DNA of 64,000 nt from Flavobacterium lacisediminis (GTDB lineage: Bacteria > Bacteroidota > Bacteroidia > Flavobacteriales > Flavobacteriaceae): positions 62,001 to 126,000 of the forward strand of contig NZ_JAPCIO010000003.1 in assembly GCF_025909975.1 (NCBI RefSeq), written 5' to 3'. Shown here piece by piece: positions 24,015 through 32,863 of this stretch. Position 1 is the stretch's first letter, and each line of letters begins with the position of its first letter. The notes below the pieces were generated by a model. It was not told the DNA's origin, made no database searches, and worked only from the letters and a program-made list of their open reading frames with translations. A program made the position numbers and the translations under genes.

Positions 24015-25352
24015 TTATTCCCATTTATTGTTTTTGTCTTGATCTTTTTTCAAAATCTCTTGAATTTTTCGTTCTTCCCAAGAACTTCCGTAACCGAAAA
24101 CTCTGAAGGCATGAAAAACCAATCCTAATCCCCAACCTAACATTGGAAACCAAAACCACTGAAATCCGGAAAAGGTTCTAAAATTGATAAACACTAAAAC
24201 TGGAATTACGATGCAATAGGAAATTAAACTTCCGTAAAACTCTTTTATTTCTTTGACTCTTCTTGACGCTCTGTCATAAGCCGTTTGTTCATTATAATTA
24301 TATGTTGTTTCCATAATACTTATTTGTTTGGTTAAAATCGGTAGAAATACTTTGAACTCTTTTTCGTTTTCTTCTACCAATACTTTTCTTTTGGTTAAAA
24401 TTCCGTAGCGATTAACAATATTTTGTAATCCTACGCCTTTTCGGTCAGATAATATTTCTTTCTTTTGAAGATTGTTAGACACAACTAACTGACCATTTTC
24501 AATACTAATTTTGATATGTAGCGGTTTTGCTTCACTTACTACATTGTGCTTAATGCAATTTTCTAACAATAATTGCAACGATAACGGAACTACTTTGGCT
24601 TCATCATTCTCAAAACTTTCAGGAATTTCAAAAGTGATGCTGTTTTCAAATCGCATTTTTAGCAAATTCATGTACGTTTTGGCAAATTGTAATTCTTCTG
24701 CAACCGAAACCAATTCCTTATCTTTTTGCTCCAAAACATAACGATAAATCTTTGAAAGCGATGTCGTGAATTTTTGAGCATTTTCTGGATTTTCTTCGAT
24801 TAACGAACTCAATACATTCAAACTATTAAAAAGAAAATGTGGATCGATTTGATTTTTTAAACTTTCAAACTGTGCCGAAGCCGTTCCAGCAATAATTTTC
24901 TGTTCTTTTAACTTGTTTTCTTGATAGGCTTTATAGAAATAAACCAAGTGCACAACTAATGAAACAATAATCGTAATCACCATTGCTACAACATAATTAG
25001 CAGGCATTTCATTTTGGATAAATTCTTGAATCGTTTTGTCTTCAAACCCAACGTCTTCCAACATTCTCAAAAGAAAAATAGCGAATCCAGAGACAAAAAA
25101 TGAGGCTAAAAATCCGATTACTAATCGTTTTAAATGAAATCTATTCTTTTCAAAATATTTATCTAATTGGATAAAAATTAATGCATTGGCAATGTAAAGT
25201 ACCACACTGTACAACATCGTAAAAATAAAATTCCACTTTAATGTTGTAAGACTTGGCAAACTTCTACTGATTAATAAATTCACACCTTGAAGTATCGCAA
25301 AAATTACGATTCCAATCACTATTGCTTTAACTATTTCTCTTGAATATTTCAT
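24015..25352 (-). CDS. LytS-type sensor histidine kinase with a C-terminal 2TM domain
   Basis: The protein has 445 residues. Four N-terminal membrane helices (about 8-28, 41-63, 75-96, 119-141) lead to the His_kinase domain (PF06580). Its phospho-acceptor is His172 in KNQIDPHFLFNSLNVLSSL. The ATPase part has LLLENCIKHNVV and DRKGVGLQNIVNRYG. From about residue 355 a second module matches the stand-alone 2TM protein encoded next (RASRRVKEIKEFYGSLISY ... SSWEERKIQEIL). The kinase would phosphorylate the LytTR regulator two genes downstream. The fusion to 2TM is the unusual feature. Confidence 0.92.
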   Translation of the reverse strand: MKYSREIVKAIVIGIVIFAILQGVNLLISRSLPSLTTLKWNFIFTMLYSVVLYIANALIFIQLDKYFEKNRFHLKRLVIGFLASFFVSGFAIFLLRMLEDVGFEDKTIQEFIQNEMPANYVVAMVITIIVSLVVHLVYFYKAYQENKLKEQKIIAGTASAQFESLKNQIDPHFLFNSLNVLSSLIEENPENAQKFTTSLSKIYRYVLEQKDKELVSVAEELQFAKTYMNLLKMRFENSITFEIPESFENDEAKVVPLSLQLLLENCIKHNVVSEAKPLHIKISIENGQLVVSNNLQKKEILSDRKGVGLQNIVNRYGILTKRKVLVEENEKEFKVFLPILTKQISIMETTYNYNEQTAYDRASRRVKEIKEFYGSLISYCIVIPVLVFINFRTFSGFQWFWFPMLGWGLGLVFHAFRVFGYGSSWEERKIQEILKKDQDKNNKWE

Positions 25353-25362
25353 TTTAAAAATT

Positions 25363-25983
25363 TTATTTACAAGCTTTTACAGCTTCTTGCGCTTTATCTA
25401 ATCCCCAACTCGGATGAAAAGCCGATTCAGGTTTAAAAGTAGCAAAAAGTTCGATTGCTTTTTCAATTTGGGCACACATTGGTTTCCTATCTTGTCCAAA
25501 ATATTCTGCCATTCCTTTTTCAAAAGAAGCTTTTTGAAACACAACTCTCGGATTTTCAGGAGCAATCTTATACGCTTTATTCAAAATATATAATACATCA
25601 CCTGATAATCTTTGCCCGTTTGTCATTGGGTCATAAACAATCCAAGCGGTGTGAATCATAGCTTGCATTACTAAAACTTCTGGATTGTTTTGTGCTAACT
25701 CGTTACAAACATCTTGTGCTTTTTGAGCAGCATTCAGTAAAGATTCCATTTTTGATTTGTCTTTCTCAGCAAAAGCTTGCGTAGTATTAATGAAAGCGAT
25801 GTAGTAATTTGGTAACCAATTTGATTTTTCAACTGAAGCAATTTGCTCTAGCTGAACTAATGCTTCTTTTGAATTTCCGTCTTTCCAAGTTTGTAAGGCT
25901 TTTTTCATTCCTTGGTCAAACTGAGTTTGCGCTGACATAATCGAAGCGACAAACATTGCGATGATAGTGATAATTTTTGTCAT
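25363..25983 (-). CDS. Secreted TPR-like protein of the LytS/LytTR operon
   Basis: The 206-residue protein has a Sec signal (ITIIAMFVASIMSA, cleavage near AQ). The mature part is all-helical and looks like degenerate TPR repeats (LQTWKDGNSKEALVQLEQIA, LYILNKAYKIAPENPRVVFQ). It is the first gene of the signalling operon, 10 bp before the kinase, so it may act as a periplasmic partner of the sensor. No enzymatic motif is visible. Confidence 0.7.
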   Translation of the reverse strand: MTKIITIIAMFVASIMSAQTQFDQGMKKALQTWKDGNSKEALVQLEQIASVEKSNWLPNYYIAFINTTQAFAEKDKSKMESLLNAAQKAQDVCNELAQNNPEVLVMQAMIHTAWIVYDPMTNGQRLSGDVLYILNKAYKIAPENPRVVFQKASFEKGMAEYFGQDRKPMCAQIEKAIELFATFKPESAFHPSWGLDKAQEAVKACK

Positions 25984-26141
25984 GATTAATTTTGTTTAAT
26001 GGTTAAACTGTTCGTTTTATTTTGATGAAGCAAAGTTGCAACAGAAATCGCACCTATAAAATTGAAAGTAACCGAACTGTCATTTTTTGAGGATGAATTG
26101 TAACTTTCCCGATTTTAATTACTTTTACCAAAATTAGATTC

Positions 26142-27056
26142 ATGGCATATCAATATATATTAGACGGAATTTACAACGAAGTCATACAAATTGAAAACAC
26201 CGGAAAAGTAGCCGATTACATTCCAGAATTAGCAAAAATTGATGCGAATAAGTACGGAATTGCATTGGTTGATAAACATCAAAACGTGTTTACAAAGGGC
26301 GATGCTCTGGAGAAATTTTCTATTCAAAGTATTTCAAAAGTCATTACGACTTCGCTAATATTCTCTAAAATTGGAAACGATTTATGGGAACGCGTGGGTT
26401 ATGAACCTTCTGGAAATTCGTTTAATTCGTTAGTGCAATTGGAAAACGAAAATGGTATTCCAAGAAATCCGTTTATCAATGCTGGAGCTTTGGTTGTTGC
26501 CGATTTAATGTTAGAACATTTTGAAAATCCAAAAGCTTTTCTTCTTGATTTCGTAAGAGAACTGACTGAAAATCCAAACATCAATTACAACGAAAATGTA
26601 GCGCAATCTGAAAAAGCTTTTGGTTACCGAAATGCGGCTTTAGTGAATTTTATAAAATCCTTTGGTAACATCAAAAATGAACCAGTGGCCGTTTTAGACT
26701 TCTATTATCATCAATGCTCTATTGAAATGAGTTGTGTGGATTTGGCGAAATGTTTTCAAGTTTTCGCTAATAATGGCGTAATTCCTAAAAGCGATAAAAA
26801 ATTCCTTTCTACAAGTAAATGTAAACGCATGAACGCCTTAATGCAAATGTGTGGTTTTTATGATCAAGCGGGTGAATTTACTTTTAAAGTTGGGCTTCCA
26901 GGAAAAAGTGGTGTTGGTGGTGGCGTAGTAGCTGTTTTCCCAAATCATTACACGGTAGCGGTTTGGAGCCCGAAATTAAACAAAAAAGGGAATTCATTTT
27001 ATGGTTTAGAAACCTTAGAACGATTAACGACTGAAACTTCATTATCCATATTTTAA
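26142..27056 (+). CDS. glsA: Glutaminase A
   Basis: The 304-residue serine-dependent beta-lactamase-like amidase converts glutamine to glutamate and ammonia. The catalytic Ser-x-x-Lys lies in KFSIQSISKVIT (about residue 65). NPFINAGALVV, FGYRNAALVNF and LPGKSGVGGGVVAVFP with SPKLNKKGNS are family motifs, and the length is typical. A near-consensus element TACTTTTA (26120-26127) precedes it. It is a single gene, divergent from the signalling operon. Confidence 0.95.
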   Translation: MAYQYILDGIYNEVIQIENTGKVADYIPELAKIDANKYGIALVDKHQNVFTKGDALEKFSIQSISKVITTSLIFSKIGNDLWERVGYEPSGNSFNSLVQLENENGIPRNPFINAGALVVADLMLEHFENPKAFLLDFVRELTENPNINYNENVAQSEKAFGYRNAALVNFIKSFGNIKNEPVAVLDFYYHQCSIEMSCVDLAKCFQVFANNGVIPKSDKKFLSTSKCKRMNALMQMCGFYDQAGEFTFKVGLPGKSGVGGGVVAVFPNHYTVAVWSPKLNKKGNSFYGLETLERLTTETSLSIF

Positions 27057-27106
27057 AATCTTATCAACAATTCGCAAAAGCAAAAAAGTTTCTCGTAAAT
27101 AATAAT

Positions 27107-27114
27107 TACTTTTG
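27107..27114 (+). promoter_or_regulatory. -7 element of the pRiA4b ORF-3-like gene
   Basis: TACTTTTG is a full match to TAnnTTTG and lies 23 bp before the ATG at 27138. Confidence 0.5.
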
Positions 27115-27137
27115 CAGTTCTTAAAATTTCAACGATT

Positions 27138-27686
27138 ATGATTTATAAATTCAGAGCTATTCTCGATGCTGAAGAAGATATTTTTAGAGATATTGCCATC
27201 GAAAGCGACAACTCATTAGAAGATTTACACAATGCGTTAATCAATGCATTTGGTTTTGACGGTACCGAAGTAGGCGCTTTTTATACATGTGCAAACGATT
27301 GGTCTTGGCATGAAGAAGATGGAATTCCGTTGTTTGATACAGGTGATATTCCTGGCGAAATAAAAACAATGGCTGAATATACGTTAGACGAATTGGTTCA
27401 CGAACAAAACACTAAGTTAGTATATGTGTACGATTTATTTTCTATGTGGACATTTTTCTTAGAATTAGCCGCTATTGAAGAGAAAGCTCTTGGAGAAACA
27501 TATCCTGCTTTATTATTTTCACACGGCGAACTTCCAGCAGAGGCTTTACAAAGTGGTATGCGAGGAGATTTATCTGACGAAGACATGTTTGGCGAATTTG
27601 AAGATGATTTAGATGATGATGACTTCGACATGTTTGATGGAGACGATAGTTTTGAAGACATGGGATTTGAAGAAAATTGGAACTAA
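27138..27686 (+). CDS. Plasmid pRiA4b ORF-3 family protein
   Basis: The 182-residue protein opens IYKFRAILDAEEDIFRDI. The typical IAIESDNSLEDLHNALINAFG and Trp/His-rich NDWSWHEED segments of PF07929 follow. The last 45 residues are almost purely acidic (Asp/Glu/Phe-rich, with FEDDLDDDDFDMF). The molecular role of the family is unknown. Members appear both on plasmids and as conserved chromosomal genes in Flavobacteriia; nothing mobile surrounds this one. Confidence 0.85.
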   Translation: MIYKFRAILDAEEDIFRDIAIESDNSLEDLHNALINAFGFDGTEVGAFYTCANDWSWHEEDGIPLFDTGDIPGEIKTMAEYTLDELVHEQNTKLVYVYDLFSMWTFFLELAAIEEKALGETYPALLFSHGELPAEALQSGMRGDLSDEDMFGEFEDDLDDDDFDMFDGDDSFEDMGFEENWN

Positions 27687-27731
27687 AAGCCAAAGAATTA
27701 AAAAGAATAAACCAAAATACAATCTTTAAAA

Positions 27732-27770
27732 GCCAAGAAAAAACAAACTTGTTCTATCTTGGCTCTTTTA
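27732..27770 (+). terminator. Terminator after the pRiA4b ORF-3-like gene
   Basis: GCCAAGA (27732-27738) pairs with TCTTGGC (27757-27763) across an 18-nt loop, followed by TCTTTTA. The stem is 7 bp and moderate in strength. Confidence 0.55.
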
Positions 27771-27785
27771 TCTAAACTATAAAAA

Positions 27786-28844
27786 ATGATCAATCTATTT
27801 AATGCTCATATTGAGAATTTATCTATTCACCGCGTAGGAAATAAAAGCAGAAACGAAGCTATCTTCTTATCTGAAAATCCATACGGATTGAATGATGAAA
27901 TCATGCCTTTGTTGAAGGAATTTTTCTTTAAACCTTTTAGAGAAAAAGAAGAAAACTACTTTCAGTTTGCTCATGAAGTAGATTTAGAATACAACGAAAT
28001 GTACAATTTTGCTTCCGAAGTTTTTAATAACCCAAGCGAAATTCACAACGTTTCAAAAAAAATCACGAAACACCTTTTCGAGCAATCAAATCATCCGCAC
28101 ATTAAAAACGGAGAAGTTTATGTAGCTTATTTTACACACGTTTCTATTGATAATAATGTAGTTGATGCTATTGGAGTTTTCAAAAGTGAAGTGCAAACCG
28201 ATTTCTTGCAATTTGAAGAAAAAGAAAGCAACTTAGAAATGATTTTACAACAAGGAATTAACTTGAATAAGTTAGACAAAGGTTGTATTATTTTCAACTA
28301 CAAAAAAGAAGAAGGCTATAAAATTTTAACTGTAGATAGCAACCGTTACGATGCGCGTTATTGGTTAGAGCATTTCTTATCAGTTGATGCGTTTCAAGAT
28401 GAAAACTTCATGACCAAAAAATACTTGAAATTCTGTCAAGAGTTTGCTAAAGAAGTAGTTTTACCTGCCGAAGACAAACAACAAGAAGTATTGTTCATGA
28501 ACCGTGCAATCAATCACTTTGCTAAAAATGATGAATTTGAAGAAACGGCTTTCTTGAACGAAGTAATGCAAAATCCAGAATTCATTCCAGAATTCAAAAA
28601 TTATAAAGTAGATAAAGGTGCCAAATACAGCATCGAGGACGTATCCAGTTTTCCAATTGCAAATGCTGCCGTTACTGATGTGCGTCGTACCTTAAAAAAC
28701 ACGATTCAATTGGATACGAATATCCAAATCAAATTGGATTTCATCAACCCAGAAAGTGCGGAGAAATTTGTTGAAAAAGGTTGGGACGAAGAAAAACAAA
28801 TGTATTATTACTTGGTTTACTTTAATAAAGAACAAAAATCATAA
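27786..28844 (+). CDS. Nucleoid-associated protein (NdpA/YejK family)
   Basis: The 352-residue protein has the 37-kDa nucleoid-associated protein family layout (PF04245). LFNAHIENLSIHRVGNKSRNE is at the N-terminus, followed by HFLSVDAFQDENFMTKKYLKF-type sequence and a C-terminal FIPEFKNYKVDKGAKYSIE. IQIKLDFINPESAEKFVEKG is near the end. It probably binds DNA. It is a single gene bounded by terminators on both sides. Confidence 0.85.
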   Translation: MINLFNAHIENLSIHRVGNKSRNEAIFLSENPYGLNDEIMPLLKEFFFKPFREKEENYFQFAHEVDLEYNEMYNFASEVFNNPSEIHNVSKKITKHLFEQSNHPHIKNGEVYVAYFTHVSIDNNVVDAIGVFKSEVQTDFLQFEEKESNLEMILQQGINLNKLDKGCIIFNYKKEEGYKILTVDSNRYDARYWLEHFLSVDAFQDENFMTKKYLKFCQEFAKEVVLPAEDKQQEVLFMNRAINHFAKNDEFEETAFLNEVMQNPEFIPEFKNYKVDKGAKYSIEDVSSFPIANAAVTDVRRTLKNTIQLDTNIQIKLDFINPESAEKFVEKGWDEEKQMYYYLVYFNKEQKS

Positions 28845-28865
28845 GACATTTACATACAAAAAATT

Positions 28866-28902
28866 AAACCTCAATTACAACCTTGTACTTGAGGTTTTTT
28901 TT
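28866..28902 (+). terminator. Terminator after the nucleoid-associated protein gene
   Basis: AAACCTCAA pairs with TTGAGGTTT across a 14-nt loop and is followed by a T run (ttttttt). It lies 22 bp after the stop codon. Confidence 0.75.
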
Positions 28903-28935
28903 GAAAGAACTTTAACAAAATATTTGTTTAACTTT

Positions 28936-28967
28936 TTTGATTATAAATTAAACATTCTTTACCTTTG
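28936..28967 (+). promoter_or_regulatory. Promoter of the TetR-ABC1 pair (TTTG-N20-TACCTTTG)
   Basis: TTTG at 28936-28939 and TACCTTTG at 28960-28967 are separated by 20 bp, a good Bacteroidetes promoter. The start codon is 17 bp downstream. Confidence 0.65.
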
Positions 28968-28984
28968 ATGAAATTTTAAAAGTC

Positions 28985-29644
28985 ATGGCAAAGAAGAAAG
29001 AGTTTACTAATCAAGATATTTTAGGTTTCTACATTGATTATTTTTTAGAAAATAACAAAGCGCCACATTCGGTATATAAATTTGCGAAGCAATACAACTT
29101 TGAAGAAGCCGTTTTTTATGCGAATTTTTCATCATTTGAACAAATTGAAAAAACCTTTTTTACTTCCTTATTTCAGCAAACAATGGGTTTGTTAGAAAAA
29201 AGCGAAGATTTTGAATCGTATGATGCACGAACCAAATTATTAAGTTTTTACTTCACCTATTTTGAAATGTTAACCGCAAACAGAAGTTTCACAGTTGCAC
29301 TTTTAAAAGAAGATAAAAACAAATTGAAAAGTCTTTCTAAATTGACAGATTTAAGAAAACACTTCAAGCAATTCTTTGATACTTTAGAAATTGAAAAAAT
29401 CGATTTAAAACAAGAAAAGTTAATCGAATTTCAAGAAAAAACCATGAGTGAAATGGCTTGGTTACAATTCTTATTCACTTTAAAATTTTGGATAGAAGAC
29501 ACTTCGCTATCTTTTGAAAAAACCGATATTTTCATTGAAAAATCAGTCAATACCAGTTTTGATTTAATGGATATTGCTCCTTTGAAAAGTTTAATTGACT
29601 TCGGAAAATTCATGTGGCAAGAAAAAGCCTCATTTAAAATGTAA
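28985..29644 (+). CDS. TetR-family-like regulator
   Basis: The 219-residue all-helical protein has an N-terminal DNA-binding-like region: TNQDILGFYIDYFLENNKAP, then SVYKFAKQYNFEEAVFYANF, where the usual TetR helix-turn-helix ends in a Y/F-rich segment. A ligand-binding C-terminal domain follows. The helix-turn-helix is weakly conserved, so DNA binding is likely but not certain. The ABC1-kinase gene starts 6 bp after the stop, so the two are translated from one message. Confidence 0.65.
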   Translation: MAKKKEFTNQDILGFYIDYFLENNKAPHSVYKFAKQYNFEEAVFYANFSSFEQIEKTFFTSLFQQTMGLLEKSEDFESYDARTKLLSFYFTYFEMLTANRSFTVALLKEDKNKLKSLSKLTDLRKHFKQFFDTLEIEKIDLKQEKLIEFQEKTMSEMAWLQFLFTLKFWIEDTSLSFEKTDIFIEKSVNTSFDLMDIAPLKSLIDFGKFMWQEKASFKM

Positions 29645-29650
29645 ACACAG

Positions 29651-30961
29651 ATGAAAACTATAGATAGTATTCCTACATCAAAAATTCAGAGAGCATCCAA
29701 ACTGATTCAAACTGGAGCAAAAGTTGGTGTAAATTACATAAAATATTATGGTGACAAAATCACCAAAACTGAAGCCGAAGCCAAAGAAAATCTAAACATT
29801 AACAATGCTTCTGACATTTACGACGGTTTAAAACAAATGAAAGGAAGCGCTTTGAAAGTAGCGCAAATGCTAAGCATGGATAAAAGTATTTTACCTCGTG
29901 CTTATGTAGAGAAATTTTCATTAGCTCAATTTTCGGTTCCACCGTTATCGCCACCATTGGTAAACAAAACCTTTAAAAACTATTTTGGCAAACAGCCAAA
30001 CGAAATATTTGACACTTTTAATGCCACTTCAATAAACGCTGCGAGCATTGGTCAAGTACACCAAGCGAGCAAGGATGGGAAAAATCTTGCTGTGAAAATT
30101 CAATATCCTGGAGTGGCAGAAAGTATCAGTTCCGATTTGGCGATGGTAAAGCCAATTGCGATTAAAATGTTCAATATTAAAGGAAAAGATTCGGATAAAT
30201 ATTTCAAAGAAGTTGAAGACAAATTGATTGAAGAAACCAATTACATCAATGAAGTTAAGCAAAGTATTGAAATGGCTGAAGCTTGTGCCACTATTCCTAA
30301 TTTGATTTTTCCAAAGTATTATCCTGAATGGTCTTCTGAAAAAATTATTACCATGGATTGGATGACAGGCGAACATTTGTCAGAATTCACCGCTTATAAT
30401 ACTGATATTGAGAAGTCGAATATTTTAGGACAAACGCTTTGGGATTTTTATATGTTTCAAATGCACAATTTACGAAAAGTCCACGCAGATCCGCATCCAG
30501 GAAACTTCTTGATTACGAAAGACACAAAACTTATTGCATTAGATTTTGGTTGTATCAAAGAAGTCCCGAATGATTTTTATGTACCTTATTTTGAATTGGC
30601 GAAGAAAGAAAATTTAGCAAATCCAGAATTTTTTAAATCAAAATTATACGAATTAGAAATATTAAGAACCGACGATTCTAAAGAAGAAACTGAGTTTTTT
30701 ACTGCGATGTTTCATGAATTATTAAGCTTATTCGCAAGACCATTTCATGTGGAAGAATTTGATTTTTCAGACGATGAATTTTTTGGACAAATTGCCGATT
30801 TGGGCGAACGCTATTCAAAAAGCACCGAATTAAGAAATATGAATGGAAATCGAGGTTCAAAACATTTCATTTACATCAACAGAACGTTCTTTGGTTTATA
30901 CAATTTAATGCACGATTTAAAAGCTAAAAATGTAAAAATCAACAACTTTATAAAATATTAA
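29651..30961 (+). CDS. ABC1/AarF/UbiB-family atypical kinase
   Basis: The 436-residue protein has the UbiB-type signatures. The KxGQ-type extension is KGSALKVAQMLSMD (Ala replaces the usual Gly). AASIGQVHQA is the alanine-rich loop, and LAVKIQYPGV carries the ATP-site Lys. KVHADPHPGNFLI is the catalytic loop and ALDFGCIKEV the metal-binding DFG. Family members are ATPases or kinases linked to isoprenoid-quinone synthesis or membrane lipid homeostasis. The target here is unknown; menaquinone metabolism is a reasonable guess. Confidence 0.9.
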   Translation: MKTIDSIPTSKIQRASKLIQTGAKVGVNYIKYYGDKITKTEAEAKENLNINNASDIYDGLKQMKGSALKVAQMLSMDKSILPRAYVEKFSLAQFSVPPLSPPLVNKTFKNYFGKQPNEIFDTFNATSINAASIGQVHQASKDGKNLAVKIQYPGVAESISSDLAMVKPIAIKMFNIKGKDSDKYFKEVEDKLIEETNYINEVKQSIEMAEACATIPNLIFPKYYPEWSSEKIITMDWMTGEHLSEFTAYNTDIEKSNILGQTLWDFYMFQMHNLRKVHADPHPGNFLITKDTKLIALDFGCIKEVPNDFYVPYFELAKKENLANPEFFKSKLYELEILRTDDSKEETEFFTAMFHELLSLFARPFHVEEFDFSDDEFFGQIADLGERYSKSTELRNMNGNRGSKHFIYINRTFFGLYNLMHDLKAKNVKINNFIKY

Positions 30962-30980
30962 TAATTGCCCCAAGTTTACT

Positions 30981-31019
30981 AAAAATCCCTAACCAAGCCA
31001 TATCGTTAGGGATTTTTTT
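30981..31019 (+). terminator. Terminator after the ABC1-kinase gene
   Basis: AAAAATCCCTAAC pairs perfectly with GTTAGGGATTTTT over an 11-nt loop and continues into a T run. It lies 20 bp past the stop codon. Confidence 0.85.
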
Positions 31020-31091
31020 ATTTCCTTATTTTTTATTAGTAACAAATAACCCAACTGTTCGTCTTATTTGTAAATCAAAAAACGAATCAAC

Positions 31092-31988
31092 TTGGAAACC
31101 ATTTTAAAAATCACCAATCTTAATAAGATTTTCAATAGAAAATTACACGCTGTTAAAAACGTGTCTTTTGAAATCAAGAAAGGAAATGTTTACGGAATTC
31201 TCGGACCAAACGGCTCTGGAAAATCAACCACTTTAGGAATAGTATTAAACGTAGTTAATAAAACTTCAGGCGATTTTGAATGGTTTGGAGGAAAATCTAA
31301 TACGCACGACGCACTAAAAAAAGTAGGTGCTATTATTGAACGACCAAATTTTTATCCGTACATGACCGCCAAAGAAAATTTGGAATTAGTATGTAAAATT
31401 AAAGGCACTTCGCTTTCAAAAGTAGATGAGAAATTAGAATTGGTTGGGCTTTTAGAACGTAAAAACGATAAATTCAGAACGTATTCACTTGGTATGAAAC
31501 AACGTTTAGCGATTGCTTCTGCCCTACTAAATGATCCAGAAATTTTAATTTTAGATGAACCAACAAACGGTTTAGATCCGCAAGGAATTCGTCAAATTAG
31601 AGATATTATCCGAATTATCGCTTCGCAAGGCACGACCATTTTATTGGCTTCGCATTTATTAGACGAAGTAGAAAAAGTGTGTAGTCATGTGGTTGTTTTG
31701 CGTAAAGGCGAAATGTTATATCAAGGTTCGGTTCATGATATGATTGAAAACAATAGCTTTTTCGAGTTAAAATCAGACGATAAAGAGCAACTTAAATTGG
31801 CACTTCAAAATCACCCTTCCGTTGAAAAAATAGAGGAAGAAGAAGGAAAAATATTGGTTTATTTAAATCAAGATATTGCTGCCAAAGATTTAAACTCGTA
31901 TCTGTTTGAACAAAAAATTGTTTTAGAACATCTTGTAAAAAGAAAAAACAGTTTAGAAGAACAATTTTTAGAATTAACCAAAAACTAA
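31092..31988 (+). CDS. ABC transporter ATP-binding protein (BcrA-like)
   Basis: The protein has 298 residues. Walker A is GILGPNGSGKSTT, the signature YSLGMKQRLAIASALL, Walker B ILILDEPTNGLD and the switch His is in LLASHLLDEVEKV. The C-terminal extension (about 220-298) is the DUF4162-like region of ABC-2 exporters. No ATG lies at the natural N-terminus; translation most likely starts at the TTG of 31092 (reading METILKITNL). The permease gene follows 7 bp later. Confidence 0.93.
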   Translation: METILKITNLNKIFNRKLHAVKNVSFEIKKGNVYGILGPNGSGKSTTLGIVLNVVNKTSGDFEWFGGKSNTHDALKKVGAIIERPNFYPYMTAKENLELVCKIKGTSLSKVDEKLELVGLLERKNDKFRTYSLGMKQRLAIASALLNDPEILILDEPTNGLDPQGIRQIRDIIRIIASQGTTILLASHLLDEVEKVCSHVVVLRKGEMLYQGSVHDMIENNSFFELKSDDKEQLKLALQNHPSVEKIEEEEGKILVYLNQDIAAKDLNSYLFEQKIVLEHLVKRKNSLEEQFLELTKN

Positions 31989-31995
31989 CACAATC

Positions 31996-32847
31996 ATGAA
32001 AAGATTACTATCTATAGAGTTTCAAAAAATTTGGAAAAACAAAGCCAGCCGTGTATTACTACTTGCTTATTTTGTTTTATTAAGTTTCATCGCATTAATC
32101 GCATCCATAAAATTTAGTATTGGAACCTTCGAAATTAGAATTGCCGATCAAGGAATTTTTAATTTCCCATATATCTGGCATTTTAACTCATACATAGCCT
32201 CTTTATTCAAAATTTTCTTAGCTATTGTAATTGTTTCCATGATGGCAAACGAATATACTTATGGCACTTTAAAGCAAAATTTAATTGACGGATTAAGCAA
32301 AAAAGAATTCATTCTTTCCAAATTTTTAGTGGTGGGAACTTTTGCTGTTGCTTCTACTCTATTTGTTTTTGTGATGTCGTTAATATTAGGATATTCATTC
32401 TCTTCTTATAATGAAATGGGAATTGTATTTTCTGATTTAGAATATTTATTGGCATTTTTTGTTAAGCTTACAGCATTTTTCTCTTTCTGTTTATTCTTAG
32501 GAATATTAGTAAAAAGAAGTGCATTTGCATTAGGCTTTTTATTCATTTGGTTCATTGGAGAGAATATTTTCTATTGGTTAGTGAAATTTGTCATCTTAGG
32601 TGGAAATGACAAAACAAAGAATTTTGGAGATACTATTATTCAATTTTTCCCTATGGAAGCAATGAGCAATCTAATTAAAGAACCATTTACCCGATTGAGC
32701 GCCATTAAAACGATTGAAACCACTATTGGCGGAGCAAAAGCAGCAAAAGATTACAGTGTTCATTTTTCCGAAGTTAGCATTGTTTTAGTCTGGACTTTTA
32801 TATTTATTTTAACATCTTATTATATCTTAAAAAAGCGTGATTTATAG
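31996..32847 (+). CDS. ABC-2 type transporter permease
   Basis: The 283-residue protein has six predicted membrane helices. The cytosolic N-terminus RLLSIEFQKIWKNKASRVLLL and the coupling-region sequence MMANEYTYGTLKQNLIDGLSKKEFILSKF are typical of bacitracin- or lantibiotic-type ABC-2 permeases. It pairs with the ATPase encoded just upstream. The substrate is unknown. Confidence 0.9.
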   Translation: MKRLLSIEFQKIWKNKASRVLLLAYFVLLSFIALIASIKFSIGTFEIRIADQGIFNFPYIWHFNSYIASLFKIFLAIVIVSMMANEYTYGTLKQNLIDGLSKKEFILSKFLVVGTFAVASTLFVFVMSLILGYSFSSYNEMGIVFSDLEYLLAFFVKLTAFFSFCLFLGILVKRSAFALGFLFIWFIGENIFYWLVKFVILGGNDKTKNFGDTIIQFFPMEAMSNLIKEPFTRLSAIKTIETTIGGAKAAKDYSVHFSEVSIVLVWTFIFILTSYYILKKRDL

Positions 32848-32855
32848 TATCTTTG
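32848..32855 (+). promoter_or_regulatory. -7 element of the T9SS cargo gene, inside the end of the permease gene
   Basis: TATCTTTG straddles the stop region of the permease gene. It lies only 8 bp before the ATG at 32864, so the transcript would be leaderless or nearly so. Confidence 0.5.
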
Positions 32856-32863
32856 CCGATGCT

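Noticed and set aside
27398-27693. Minus-strand frames opposite the acidic tail of the pRiA4b ORF-3-like gene
   Set aside because: They mirror the Asp/Glu-rich codons as Ser- or His-rich sequence and have no promoter or family.
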